From Pseudomonas sp. MM211 (lineage in GTDB: Bacteria > Pseudomonadota > Gammaproteobacteria > Pseudomonadales > Pseudomonadaceae), in contig NZ_CP081942.1 in assembly GCF_020386635.1 (NCBI RefSeq), forward strand, positions 2,914,001-2,978,000: 64,000 nucleotides of DNA. The letters run 5' to 3'. The translations under genes and the position numbers were made by a program. Of this stretch, positions 11,057-19,468 are shown piece after piece; within the stretch, counting starts at the first letter, position 1; every line of letters begins with the position of its first letter. Below the pieces are notes generated by a model. It was not told the DNA's origin and made no database searches. It saw nothing but the letters and a program-made list of their open reading frames with translations.

Positions 11057-11437
11057 CTATTGCTGGTAGCTCTCGGCAAAATACAGTTCGAGCAGCTTGC
11101 GCGAGGGCTTCTTGACGTCCTTGCCCAGGTCGACCGAGGAGAACCAGCGGCAGTCAGCGATCTCGTTCTGCGGTCTGGCGTCCAGGGCTTCTGGCACCGT
11201 CACGCGGAAAACATGATGCGGGCGGCTGTCGAACTCGTGCAGGGCGAGGAACTCCAGCGCCTGGCTATCCAGCCCGGTTTCTTCGAACAGTTCGCGAAGC
11301 GCTGCTTGCGCCGGGTATTCGTTGGCTTCGATCTTGCCGCCCGGCAGTGTCCATTTCGCTTCTGCCTTACGCACCAGCAGAACCTTGCCGTGCTGGTGGC
11401 AGATGACGGTAGCGCGATGTTTGGCGGATTTGATCAT
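11057..11437 (-). CDS. Nudix hydrolase
   Basis: A 126-residue single-domain Nudix protein. The Nudix box is complete (pattern G-x5-E-x7-R-E-U-x-E-E-x-G-U): it begins GGKIEANEYP, continues AQAALRELFEETGLD, and gives the metal-binding glutamates of the loop-helix-loop. It hydrolyses a nucleoside diphosphate linked to another group. The short length resembles MutT-like or diadenosine/ADP-ribose-type enzymes, but the specificity residues are not diagnostic. It is transcribed alone, convergent with the EamA gene. Confidence 0.9.
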   Translation of the reverse strand: MIKSAKHRATVICHQHGKVLLVRKAEAKWTLPGGKIEANEYPAQAALRELFEETGLDSQALEFLALHEFDSRPHHVFRVTVPEALDARPQNEIADCRWFSSVDLGKDVKKPSRKLLELYFAESYQQ

Positions 11438-11677
11438 GGGTATTCCAGACTTCGTGTGCAGTGTTCATACAGGGCGCCGAAACGCTAAAAAGTTCGGACT
11501 GTTTCTGCAGCCTACTCTTTAATTGCGCTCGTGTGATAACCGCATGGCAGACGCTTGCGACGATGATTTCAGAAATATCGTCACGTGCACGTCGAATGCA
11601 TCACGCTTGTCATCTGTCGGTATCGGATTTCGTGCGCAGCAAGTGATATCCATCCTGCACCGACAGGTACGTGCGGG
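11438..11677. other. Intergenic region between Nudix hydrolase and chemoreceptor
   Basis: About 240 bases with short open frames in several frames but no ribosome site plus conserved-looking protein. It should hold the Nudix promoter and the 3' end of the chemoreceptor transcript. I see no clear terminator. Confidence 0.4.
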
Positions 11678-13303
11678 TCAGACCCGGAAGCGCGACACCA
11701 TCGAATTGAGCTCAACGGCCAGGCGCGACAGTTCCTGACTGGAGGCGCTGGTTTGGTTGGCCCCTGCTGCGCTCTGCATGGACAGATCACGGATGTTCAC
11801 CAGGTTGCGATCCACTTCCCGGGCGACCTGGGCTTGCTCTTCGGCGGCACTGGCGATGATCAGGTTGCGTTCGTTGATCTGGGTGATCGATGCGGTGATC
11901 TGTTCCAGCGCGGCGCCGGCATTACCGGCGGACTGCAGGGTGTGCTGCGCCTGCTCGGCGCTGGTCAGCAGGGCCTCGACGGTGCTGCGGGTGCCGGTCT
12001 GGATATTCTCGATCATCACCTCGATCTCCTGGGTGGAGTTCTGGGTGCGCTGTGCCAGTGAACGCACTTCGTCGGCAACCACCGCGAAACCGCGCCCAGC
12101 CTCACCCGCACGGGCCGCTTCGATGGCCGCGTTGAGTGCCAGCAGGTTGGTTTGCCCGGCAATGCCACGGATCACATCCAGCACCTTGCTGATGTCCTGG
12201 GTCTGGCTGGCCAGGCCAGCGGCCTGAGTGGACGCTTGGGTGACCTGATCGGCCAGGGTGCGGATCGAGTTGATCGTCTCGTTGACCTGGCTCTGTCCCT
12301 GGCGACCCTGAGCGTCGCTGGCTTCGGAGGCGGCAGCGGTGCTCACCGCGTTTCTCGCCACTTCTTCGACCGCTGCGGTCATTTCGTTGACGGCGGTAGC
12401 GGCTTGGTCGATCTCGGTGCTCTGCTGATGCAGGCCGCGGTTGGCGTCTTCGGTGACCGCATGCAGCTCCTCGGACGCCGAGGCCAGTTGGTCGGAAGAG
12501 TTGGCGATCTGCTGGATGGTGCCGCGCAGGCTGTTCTGCATGCTGTTCAGCGCGCCGAGCAGCAGTGCCGGCTCATCCTGGCCGCTGACGTGAATGTCCT
12601 TTGTCAGATCACCACTGGCCACGCGTTCGGCAACGATCACCGCTTCGCTCAGCGGAGTAACGATGCTGCGGGTGAGCACGATGGCGGCGCCGATCATGAC
12701 CACCAGAATCACACCCAAGGCCACGAACAGCACCACGAAGGCTTCTTCTGCTGTCGCGCTACTGATCTCGGCAGCTTCGAACGCGCCATCGGCGTTGAAT
12801 TTGATCAGGTCGCCCAGTGCGCTGGTCATCGCTTTGGCGTACTCGACCAGCGGGCCGTTCGCCAGGCGATCAGCCTCGCTGATCTTGCCCGCTTCCACTG
12901 CACTGACGATCTGCTGCTGCAGGCCTTCATAGGTGTTATAGGCGCTGATCAGGTGATCATAGAGTTCGCGATCCTGCGCCGAGACAATGGTGCGTTCATA
13001 GGTGGCGAATTGCTGCGGCAGCGCTTGCTGGATGCCGCGGATGGTGGCGGCGCTACGCTGCTGTTGCACCACGTCATCAACCAGCACACTTCGCAGTGTC
13101 GCCGCGCGTGCGTCGCCGATATGTGCACCGATCTCGTTGAGGGCGATCACGGCTGGCAGCCAGGTGCCCTGAACCTCGTCCGTTGCCGCATCCATTCGGT
13201 CGGTTTGATAGAGGTTGATGAGGCCCATGGTGACAATCAGTGCGGCCAACAGGGTGAAGATGAGCCCGGCCCGCTTTCCAATCTTGAGATTCCTCAACTG
13301 CAT
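11678..13303 (-). CDS. Methyl-accepting chemotaxis protein with periplasmic four-helix-bundle sensor
   Basis: A 541-residue chemoreceptor. Transmembrane helix 1 lies at about residues 11-30 ([17 protein letters not shown]). A periplasmic all-helical domain of about 155 residues follows, of the 4HB type ([20 protein letters not shown] is a typical opening). Transmembrane helix 2 is near 188-208, then HAMP and the long cytoplasmic coiled coil. The CheA/CheW-contacting tip is canonical: [20 protein letters not shown] and [15 protein letters not shown]. There is no C-terminal CheR/CheB pentapeptide. The ligand of the 4HB domain cannot be predicted. It is monocistronic; its start is ATG 13303. Confidence 0.94.
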   Translation of the reverse strand: MQLRNLKIGKRAGLIFTLLAALIVTMGLINLYQTDRMDAATDEVQGTWLPAVIALNEIGAHIGDARAATLRSVLVDDVVQQQRSAATIRGIQQALPQQFATYERTIVSAQDRELYDHLISAYNTYEGLQQQIVSAVEAGKISEADRLANGPLVEYAKAMTSALGDLIKFNADGAFEAAEISSATAEEAFVVLFVALGVILVVMIGAAIVLTRSIVTPLSEAVIVAERVASGDLTKDIHVSGQDEPALLLGALNSMQNSLRGTIQQIANSSDQLASASEELHAVTEDANRGLHQQSTEIDQAATAVNEMTAAVEEVARNAVSTAAASEASDAQGRQGQSQVNETINSIRTLADQVTQASTQAAGLASQTQDISKVLDVIRGIAGQTNLLALNAAIEAARAGEAGRGFAVVADEVRSLAQRTQNSTQEIEVMIENIQTGTRSTVEALLTSAEQAQHTLQSAGNAGAALEQITASITQINERNLIIASAAEEQAQVAREVDRNLVNIRDLSMQSAAGANQTSASSQELSRLAVELNSMVSRFRV

Positions 13304-13692
13304 AACTCCTTGATGTGGCAGTTTCGTTGCTGATCAGCCATGCGCCCGGCTAACTCCAATGGAGCGCGGGTGCTGGCGGTATGAGAATTGGAAGGTCACC
13401 GCGGGCAAGCCGGGAGGCAGGCGTCGGTATGACGCTGCAGGCTCCGGTAAATGGCCATTGCGCAGGGTGATGGCATATTGACGTCAATATTTTCTTTCGG
13501 GTCACTGGAAAGCCGAAAAGAAGGCTCAAGAATGGGCTTCTTGGCCGTTTTCGAGAGATGAGTCGTAGTGGCTTGAGGGCCATTGCGGAGTAACGAACAG
13601 ATCGGGAGGCTATGTTTTTCGAGGGGCTATCGCCGAAGGGGCTCATGCCCTTTGGCTGGCCGCGACTGGCGCGACAGCCAGAATCGTGGGCG
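13304..13692. other. Non-coding region with a 16-bp perfect palindrome
   Basis: About 390 bases without a convincing gene; the 124-residue minus-strand open frame here lacks a ribosome site and any recognisable domain. It holds a perfect 16-bp palindrome, ATATTGACGTCAATAT, at 13475-13490, in a locally AT-rich patch. This could be a regulator operator, possibly for the chemoreceptor whose start lies 172 bases away. No function is shown. Confidence 0.45.
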
Positions 13693-14094
13693 TTACTGGA
13701 AGGGCAGTTGCCTTCCCAGGGCAAAGCGGCCAGGACCGCTGATCGCCAACGTGGTGAAGATAATCGCCAGCAGCCAAGCGAACTGCCCCTCGGCCAGACT
13801 CCATTCGGGATGCACCAACACCAGAGAAACCAGCAGTACTGCCAGGATCGGCAAGCTGGCGAGGCGCGTGAACGGCCCGAGGATGATCAGCAGCGGGCAC
13901 ACCACTTCGGCGAACAGCGCCAGGCTCAGAGTAACGACCGGGCCCAGACCCAGCGGATCTTCGATCAAATCGAGTTCTGTCTGAATGTTCAGCAGCTTCG
14001 GTAAACCGTGTACTGCCAGCAAAAGCAGGCTGCCAGCGACACGCAGAAAGAGCAGCGCCCAGTCGCTGCGCTTATGTACCAGGGTAGGGTGCAT
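13693..14094 (-). CDS. DoxX-family membrane protein
   Basis: A 133-residue protein with four hydrophobic helices, matching the small DoxX/DoxD-like family. The family opening is WALLFLRVAGSLLLLAVHGL with the HGxxKL motif (HGLPKLLN); the later segments are ALFAEVVCPLLIILGPFTRL and LPILAVLLVSLVLVHPEW, ending with AWLLAIIFTTLAISGPGRF. DoxX proteins are inner-membrane proteins linked to redox or thiol stress in some bacteria, but the function of this subgroup is not settled. It is transcribed alone on the minus strand. Confidence 0.85.
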   Translation of the reverse strand: MHPTLVHKRSDWALLFLRVAGSLLLLAVHGLPKLLNIQTELDLIEDPLGLGPVVTLSLALFAEVVCPLLIILGPFTRLASLPILAVLLVSLVLVHPEWSLAEGQFAWLLAIIFTTLAISGPGRFALGRQLPFQ

Positions 14095-14216
14095 GGCAAA
14101 CCTCCAGTGAAAAGAGGCGCCACTTTGAGCCGGGCCGGGGGCGGCGTCTTGTATGGATGTGCGCTTCTTGACCCGTTGGCTTTGTTTCGGTTGGCAAGTT
14201 GCCGGGGGAGGTATCG

Positions 14217-14357
14217 ATGCTTTTTAATGAGCTGCTTTTTAAGGCTGCGTATGCATTGTTTTCCATAAACAACGATATCCAACAGGATATGTTGTTTATG
14301 GAAAACGGCAGGCTTTCAGAGCTTCATGGTTTGATTGAGGCCATGAAGCCAAAATAG
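14217..14357 (+). CDS. Small ORF, 46 residues, no known family
   Basis: ATG 14217 is preceded by an excellent Shine-Dalgarno sequence (GGGGGAGG, five bases before the start) and runs to TAG 14357. The peptide starts MLFNELLFKAAYALFSINND and ends EAMKPK; the first half is amphipathic and hydrophobic, the second polar. A 22-bp hairpin lies inside the coding sequence (14258-14306). The local base composition is AT-rich compared with the neighbouring genes, hinting at transfer. The N-terminus faintly resembles that of the convergent 73-residue ORF (both have an A-x-YAL core). It could be a small membrane-active peptide or the remnant of a mobile element; I do not recognise it. Confidence 0.45.
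   Translation: MLFNELLFKAAYALFSINNDIQQDMLFMENGRLSELHGLIEAMKPK
14258..14306. repeat. Near-perfect 22-bp hairpin inside a small ORF
   Basis: The outer arms GTTTTCCATAAACAAC (14258-14273) and GTTGTTTATGGAAAAC (14291-14306) are exact reverse complements. Inside them ATATCC (14275-14280) pairs with GGATAT (14285-14290), leaving only G14274 bulged and a four-base AACA loop. There is no T-tract, so it is not an ordinary terminator. It may be a protein-binding dyad, an RNA stem controlling translation of the small ORF, or a relic of a transposable element. Confidence 0.7.
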
Positions 14358-14368
14358 ATAGAGGCGGC

Positions 14369-14590
14369 TTACATAGCGCGCGTTTCGAGGGGTGTCAGAA
14401 CTTCCAGGATTTCCAGGGCGTCTTTATTTTCGAAACAAGGGGTGCCGGTGATGGTGAGCGATTCCATTGTTAGTGGATTGGTGAGCTCGATTGTCATCAG
14501 GTAGGGTGTTTCAATCGATTTCTGTTCAGTCATCGGGTTGATTAAGTTGTAGAGTGCGTAAATTGCGTCCAAGCAGAGTGTCTTGATCAT
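14369..14590 (-). CDS. Small conserved-looking hypothetical protein, 73 residues
   Basis: The protein begins MIKTLCLDAIYALYNLIN and ends LEVLTPLETRAM, with an amphipathic N-terminal helix and a beta-rich middle (YLMTIELTNPLTMESLTITG). A weak purine stretch (GAAGAA) lies about 11 bases before ATG 14590. It converges with the 46-residue ORF, their stops being 11 bases apart. Composition is AT-rich for this chromosome. I recognise no family; coding status is supported only by reasonable residue composition and the absence of a competing frame. Confidence 0.45.
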   Translation of the reverse strand: MIKTLCLDAIYALYNLINPMTEQKSIETPYLMTIELTNPLTMESLTITGTPCFENKDALEILEVLTPLETRAM

Positions 14591-14801
14591 TTTTGTTTAT
14601 TCTTCGGTTGCGGTAGCTGTAAGGGGTGTTCAGGTTAAAATGACCTGGGTATAAAAGTGCCGTGGTAAATCGGTTGCTGGGTTGGCGATACGGTCACTGA
14701 TAACCCTGGTTAGCCAAACCTGCCAGCAGGCTTCATGTCGGCTTTGGTCGAGCAAGCGCCAAAGGCTAGGCCCGCATGTGGTGGGCCTTTACCGCCCTCA
14801 A

Positions 14802-14978
14802 TTAGGACGAGCGCTTACCGCCGCCGCCATGGCTGTTCTGCCCACCCTTACGGCCTGCTTCTGCCGCCTTTACACGATCATTGGCAAAGTTGCCGCCACT
14901 TTGCTGGCCACCTTTGCGGCCGGCTTCCGATGCTTTTGCGCGATCATTCGCGAAGTTGCCAGGGTTGCTATTGGTCAT
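14802..14978 (-). CDS. KGG-repeat general stress protein (YciG/con-10 type)
   Basis: A 58-residue hydrophilic protein beginning MTNSNPGNFANDRAKASEAG. It consists of two near-identical tandem units of about 22 residues, each N-F-A-N-D-R-x-K-A-x-E-A-G-R-K-G-G-Q, followed by a glycine-rich tail (HGGGGKRSS). This is the stress-induced KGG motif of YciG-like proteins and fungal con-10, small unstructured proteins made under general or desiccation stress. The start has a perfect GAGGAGA ribosome site. It is easily missed because it is short. It sits among other small genes in an AT-richer patch. Molecular function of the family is unknown. Confidence 0.9.
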   Translation of the reverse strand: MTNSNPGNFANDRAKASEAGRKGGQQSGGNFANDRVKAAEAGRKGGQNSHGGGGKRSS

Positions 14979-15366
14979 TGTTATCTCCTCATGCGTGGGT
15001 TGAGAGGACTGGCCTCATGAGTACTAAGCAACTTTCAAGCGCTTCGTTCTAGCTAAATATTTCACTATAAGACAGGCGGTCGATGTGCCAGGAAGTGGCG
15101 ACACTTTGCAGGTAAATAAAGCGTTACAGGTGATCGTGCAAAAAGCCGGAGCAGGTGCTGTTCTCCTTGCAAAGTGCATGAGTAGTTTTTCGAGGCATGT
15201 TGTTTTTATTGGGAAAGTTTCTGGCATTGCTGATGCACTAACCTAGTTGCCTGAAATATACCAAGTGTCCTAAGCATTTTTTGCCGCTTCGTTATCAAAC
15301 CGACAAAAAAATAGCGCCGGCTTATTTGCGCAGAACAAAAGCCATTTAATCGAGAGGTGAACGTTG
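14979..15366. other. AT-richer intergenic region between KGG and DUF1652 genes
   Basis: About 390 bases. It should carry the promoters of the two divergent small genes. A plus-strand frame is open from about 15020 to a TAG near 15245, but it has no ATG and no ribosome site, and a 67-residue minus-strand frame (15024-15227) is equally unconvincing. I see no terminator or RNA gene. Confidence 0.35.
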
Positions 15367-15657
15367 ATGATGTCCATTTTGGAACAACGGCAGATCGTTG
15401 AATCTGCTTTTTTGCCTTTGGATTGCCGATGCAGCATTGAGGCTGGCGACACCGTGTCGATCCAGATCCGTGCGCCTGACGATGAGCGGGTGCTGTTGAA
15501 TGCGGCGGGTATTGATCGCTCGGAGCTGTCCAGCTCGCGAAGCATTTCGCAATTGGTGCTACGTCTGCGGCGTGAGCTCGAGTCCGCCAATGCGGCTGAC
15601 AAGCCAACGGTTGGAAGCGATCCGCTTCCAGGTGTGGGCGCTCGTTATCAGCCCTGA
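15367..15657 (+). CDS. DUF1652-domain protein
   Basis: A 96-residue protein. ATG 15367 lies nine bases after a GAGAGG ribosome site. The body matches the Pseudomonas DUF1652 pattern: an ILEQRQIVESAFLPLDCRC opening, a short beta segment (SIEAGDTVSIQIRAPDDERV), and the closing helix SSSRSISQLVLRLRRELES. DUF1652 proteins are small, cytoplasmic, Pseudomonas-restricted and of unknown function. The C-terminal 20 residues after the domain look unstructured. It is monocistronic and converges with the binding-protein gene. Confidence 0.8.
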   Translation: MMSILEQRQIVESAFLPLDCRCSIEAGDTVSIQIRAPDDERVLLNAAGIDRSELSSSRSISQLVLRLRRELESANAADKPTVGSDPLPGVGARYQP

Positions 15658-15719
15658 AAGGTCAGGTCAGACGGCTGAGTTGTCTGCACGCGTGCTTCAG
15701 TCAGCGAAACTTGCCGTTA

Positions 15720-16499
15720 TCAATCCGCCGCCTTGCTGCGTTTCTCGTTCTGGTTAAGCAGGTAACTGCGCCGGATACGCTCGACCTCACCGCTGCGGAT
15801 CAGCGTCTGCAAGGCCGCGTTCAATCCAGGCAATTGATTCGCATGTTGGCGCTGCAGCTTGATGACCAGTGGCGCGTCGCTGAGTTTTGCCCCGCGTACG
15901 AAGCGCTTGTGTTCGAGATGGCGAGCGGTGAGCAGTTCGGCGAACACGTCGTCCACCACTACGATGGCGTCGACCCGGCCAAGCATCAGCAAATCCAGCA
16001 AGGCAGGCTCTCGTGACGTTTCCACCTTCACCAGCCGCTTGTCTTTCAGGGGCGCTTCCAGGCTCTGGTAGGCATACCCGCGCACAATGCCAATGCGCAG
16101 CCCTTGCAGCTTTTCAAGTGGCAACAGGCGTGCCGGGTGGTCGCTCAGAAAGTACAGGTACTCACGAATCTGCAAATACGGCTGCGAATACACGAAGCGT
16201 TCGCCGGCATCCGCCGTGTTCCATAGCGGTGAGTCGGCGTAATTGAGATCCAGGCGGCCTTCATCAAGAAGCCGGTTGAGGCGGTTGGCCGGGTAGAAAA
16301 CGAAATTCACCTCGTGGCCGTTCTGCGCCATGACCTTGCGCACAATGTCGACAGCGATGCCCTTGGCCTGTCCGTCATCATCCTGATAACTGTAGGGATA
16401 CCACTGCGCGCCGCCGCCTAACAGGGGTTGCGCCAGGCTCGCGCTACACCACAGCACCATCGGCAAAACGCAGCTATAGAGCACGCTGCAAAGCCTCAT
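15720..16499 (-). CDS. Periplasmic substrate-binding protein (SBP family 3)
   Basis: A 259-residue protein with a cleavable signal peptide (MRLCSVLYSCVLPMVLWCSASLAQ). A family 3 extracellular solute-binding fold follows: WYPYSYQDDDGQAKGIAVDI is the usual opening, with GLRIGIVRGYAYQS in lobe 2. Proteins of this kind bind polar amino acids or act as orphan sensors. No ABC permease or ATPase is adjacent, so it is an orphan; its ligand is unknown. It is monocistronic and reads toward the DUF1652 gene. A second orphan of the same family lies at 48685. Confidence 0.86.
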   Translation of the reverse strand: MRLCSVLYSCVLPMVLWCSASLAQPLLGGGAQWYPYSYQDDDGQAKGIAVDIVRKVMAQNGHEVNFVFYPANRLNRLLDEGRLDLNYADSPLWNTADAGERFVYSQPYLQIREYLYFLSDHPARLLPLEKLQGLRIGIVRGYAYQSLEAPLKDKRLVKVETSREPALLDLLMLGRVDAIVVVDDVFAELLTARHLEHKRFVRGAKLSDAPLVIKLQRQHANQLPGLNAALQTLIRSGEVERIRRSYLLNQNEKRSKAAD

Positions 16500-16784
16500 A
16501 GGAACCTCATGAACATCCGTGTTGAGAAGGGCGCGAGTTTAAACCAGCGCCATGCTGGATTACTGCCGACTGACACCCGATAAGGTAGTAATGACAGCAC
16601 GTCGCCCGTCATGTGTGAACCAAGTAACCGATGGATTACTGATGCGTATCGTTCCTAACCGCCCAACGGTCGCTTACTTAATCGCAACTCTATACGAGTT
16701 GTGATGTCATTTCGTTATCATCTGTCGTGCTGTTTGTGTAAACGAACCACGGCCACGTTTTAAGCAGCAAGCGAGAAAAGAACG
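16500..16784. other. Divergent intergenic region upstream of the GAF-EAL gene
   Basis: About 285 bases between two divergent genes. The stretch near 16680-16745 is AT-rich and likely holds the promoter of the GAF-EAL gene. No terminator, RNA or repeat was recognised. Confidence 0.35.
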
Positions 16785-18605
16785 ATGCTGGCACCCAACC
16801 CACCCCTTCCCTTGAATGAGTTGAGCCGGCAGGCACTGCTCGATAAGCATCCGTGCCTCCTCGAACAGAACACTGATCCCTTTCTCGACGAAGTGGTGAA
16901 GATGGCCGCGATGTACTTCAAGGCGCCCATCTCGCTGATCACCATCCTCGACCGCAAGCGCCAGTGGTTCCGCGCTCGAGTAGGCACCGAGCTGCAGGAA
17001 ACGCCGCGCACTGATTCCTTCTGTGCCTACAGCGTGGCGATCGGCGAGAGCGTGGAAGTGTGCGACGCCACGCGGGACGAGCGGTTTCGCTACAACCCGC
17101 TGGTCACCGGCGACCCTGGTATTCGCTATTACGCGGGTGTGCCTCTGGCCCTCGATAACGGCCTTATTCTCGGCAACCTGTGTGTGATCGATACCCAGCC
17201 ACGGCCGCCGATGTCGGCGGACGACATGGCCATGCTGCAGCAGATGGGCCGCCTGGCGATGAGCCGCCTCAATGAGATGCGGGCGGCAGCCTACACCGAT
17301 GGCGCGACGGGTTTGTTCAATCACGCCAAACTCGATGAAGACATCAGCGATGCGCTGAGCAGGGGTGAAAGCTCGCTTGCCGTGGCCATCGAGCTGGTTT
17401 CGCCAGCACAGCTCAATGACATGCTCAAATCCCTTGGCTTTGGTTTTCTCACCGACTTCACCCTGGCGGTAAGAGACACCCTGCGTACATTGCTGCCGCC
17501 CGGCTGGGAACTCTACAAGATCAGCGCGCTGCGCTTCGCCTGCAGCGTACCTGCTAGCCAGCATGAGCAGGCCGAGGCCGTGTTTGCGCAACTGATCGAA
17601 GCATTCAGCAAGCCGATTCACTGCCAGGGGCTACCGGTATTGCCGCAGATCGGCGTGGGTGTGCTGCGCATGAGCGCCGATGAGCAGCCTGCTGACTGGA
17701 TGCGCCTGATCGTCTGTGCGGCGGACGAAGCGCGCACCTCGGGCTGCGGCTGGGCCTATTACGATCAGCAGATGGATGCCGCGCAGCAACGTAGCACCCG
17801 CCTGCTCAACGACCTGGCTGATGCAGTGCGCGCTGACGATCAACTGCGCCTGGTGTTCCAGCCGCGTGTTGACCTGCACAGCGGTGCCTGCCTGTCCGTC
17901 GAGGCGTTATTGCGCTGGTCGCATCCGACGCTGGGCGAGATCGGCCCTGCCGAATTCATTCCCCTTGCCGAGAAAACCGCGTTGATCCACGCCGTCAGTT
18001 TCTGGGTCATCAACCAGGCGATTAGCCAGATCATCAGCTGGCGTCAGAGTGGCCTCGACCTCAAGGTGGCGATCAACGTTTCCGCTGCGGATCTCAACAA
18101 CGATCACCTTGCCGACGAAATCATCCGCCTCCTGGCTCGCCATGAGCTGCATGGCTCCTGCCTGGAAGTGGAATTCACCGAGAGCGCGCTGGTCGGTGAT
18201 TTCTCGGTGGTGATCTCGCAGCTCGAACGTCTCAAGGCGATTGGTGTGGAGATCGCCATCGACGATTTCGGCAGCGGCTACAGCAACTGGTCGTACCTGC
18301 GCGACATTCCAGCCGACACGGTAAAACTCGACCGTTCGTTCATGGATGATCTACGCCCTGGGCAGAAGGACTGGAACATCGTTCGCGCGCTGATCAGCCT
18401 GGCCACCGAACTGGGCCAGCGCGTAGTCGCCGAAGGTATTGAAACCGAGCAGACCTTGCAGGTTCTGCGTGAGTGGGGGTGTCAGGAAGCTCAGGGCTAC
18501 TTCATCTCACGGCCGCTGGAGGCGCCTGCATTGATCGCCTGGCTGGATGTGAAGGCGGGCAGGGCGGGAGAGGCGGCCGCTAACGACATCGAGTGTCTGG
18601 TCTAG
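16785..18605 (+). CDS. GAF - degenerate GGDEF - EAL protein (probable c-di-GMP phosphodiesterase)
   Basis: A 606-residue cytoplasmic protein. The GAF domain lies at about residues 25-165 (APISLITILDRKRQWFRARV, then YYAGVPLALDNGLILGNLCV). A GGDEF-fold region at about 170-335 starts with the usual DGATGLFNHAKLDED, but its active-site signature is lost: the position reads ISALRFAC, so cyclase activity is unlikely. The EAL domain at about 345-595 keeps VEALLRWSHP, the metal-binding IDDFGSGYSNWSYL and the closing AQGYFISRPL, so it should hydrolyse c-di-GMP. A GAF sensor input plus a dead GGDEF that may bind GTP allosterically is a known design. It is monocistronic. The start ATG 16785 has only a weak ribosome site (GAAAAG). 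Confidence 0.9.
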   Translation: MLAPNPPLPLNELSRQALLDKHPCLLEQNTDPFLDEVVKMAAMYFKAPISLITILDRKRQWFRARVGTELQETPRTDSFCAYSVAIGESVEVCDATRDERFRYNPLVTGDPGIRYYAGVPLALDNGLILGNLCVIDTQPRPPMSADDMAMLQQMGRLAMSRLNEMRAAAYTDGATGLFNHAKLDEDISDALSRGESSLAVAIELVSPAQLNDMLKSLGFGFLTDFTLAVRDTLRTLLPPGWELYKISALRFACSVPASQHEQAEAVFAQLIEAFSKPIHCQGLPVLPQIGVGVLRMSADEQPADWMRLIVCAADEARTSGCGWAYYDQQMDAAQQRSTRLLNDLADAVRADDQLRLVFQPRVDLHSGACLSVEALLRWSHPTLGEIGPAEFIPLAEKTALIHAVSFWVINQAISQIISWRQSGLDLKVAINVSAADLNNDHLADEIIRLLARHELHGSCLEVEFTESALVGDFSVVISQLERLKAIGVEIAIDDFGSGYSNWSYLRDIPADTVKLDRSFMDDLRPGQKDWNIVRALISLATELGQRVVAEGIETEQTLQVLREWGCQEAQGYFISRPLEAPALIAWLDVKAGRAGEAAANDIECLV

Positions 18606-18732
18606 GTCGCCACAGCACAGCGTCTCGCTTCGCTGCCATCGCCGCTATAGGCAAAGATAGTTGCGCGCCTGGCTAGCGCGGGATGGGGGAGCTGATAGCA
18701 TCGACCGGGCGTCCCACTACGAGCGTCTGCCC

Positions 18733-19365
18733 ATGGCCTTGCACCTCTGGTTCACCTTCTTTCTGGCCTATCTGGCCACCACGCTGACGCCTGGGCCGAA
18801 CGTGCTGCTGGTGGTGCGCAATGCGCTGCGCCACGGGCCGGCTGCCATGGGCGCGACCCTGGTTGGCAACCTGGCTGCCCAGCTGCTGGTCGTCACTGGG
18901 GTTGCACTCGGTGTTGGCGCACTGCTGGTCGCCATGCCCACGGCGTTTCTGGCCCTGAAAATCCTCGGTGCCGGTTACCTGATCTACCTGGGTATGCGCC
19001 AACTGTTCAGCCGCAAGATGGCCGTTAGTGCGCCCGTGGCGGTGGTGCCAGGCAGCCCGCTGGCGAAATGGCGTATAGCTGGCGAGGCGTTTCTGGTCTC
19101 GGTCAGCAATCCCAAGGCGATGATTTTTCTGTGTGCCTTTCTGCCGCAGTTTCTGCAGCCGGATCGCTCCGTGCCGATGCAATTCATCATCATGTACCTG
19201 ACCATCGCCGCAGTGGTGATCAGCGTGCACTCGTTCTACTGCTATACCGCCTTTCGCTTCAGCAAACGGCTCAGCGCTGCGTATTGGGTTGTGCTCATCA
19301 AGCGCCTGAGCGGCGCGCTGTTTATCGGCCTGGGCCTTCGCTTGCTCACGGCCCGGGCGGTGTAG
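18733..19365 (+). CDS. LysE-family translocator
   Basis: A 210-residue membrane protein. ATG 18733 (MALHLWFTFFLAYLATTLTP) is the natural start; the longer frame from TTG 18661 adds 24 hydrophilic residues without family support. The LysE/RhtB signature TLTPGPNVLLVVRNALRHG lies at about residues 15-33, followed by five further hydrophobic segments; SNPKAMIFLCAFLPQFL is also typical. These proteins export amino acids such as lysine, threonine or homoserine lactone by proton exchange. Substrate unknown. It ends at a strong terminator shared with the opposite-strand symporter. Confidence 0.92.
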   Translation: MALHLWFTFFLAYLATTLTPGPNVLLVVRNALRHGPAAMGATLVGNLAAQLLVVTGVALGVGALLVAMPTAFLALKILGAGYLIYLGMRQLFSRKMAVSAPVAVVPGSPLAKWRIAGEAFLVSVSNPKAMIFLCAFLPQFLQPDRSVPMQFIIMYLTIAAVVISVHSFYCYTAFRFSKRLSAAYWVVLIKRLSGALFIGLGLRLLTARAV

Positions 19366-19395
19366 TCCGCCGACTTTTGCCGGAGGCTGGATAGC

Positions 19396-19427
19396 AAAAC
19401 GCCGACCTGGGCAGGTCGGCGTTTTTT
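19396..19427. terminator. Bidirectional intrinsic terminator
   Basis: The stem GCCGACCT / AGGTCGGC (19401-19408 and 19413-19420) has a four-base loop, a leading run of A and a trailing run of six T. It lies between the convergent LysE and AGCS genes and can stop transcription from both sides. Confidence 0.9.
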
Positions 19428-19468
19428 AGGCAGGCGCTGTGGTGCTGTCAGCGCATGGCTTGCAGTGC

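Noticed and set aside
13350..13724. A 124-residue minus-strand frame overlapping the end of the DoxX gene
   Set aside because: No ribosome site, biased basic composition and no family signature; treated as non-coding.
15024..15227. A 67-residue minus-strand frame and an ATG-less plus-strand frame near it
   Set aside because: Neither has a ribosome site, and the sequence composition is that of an intergenic region.
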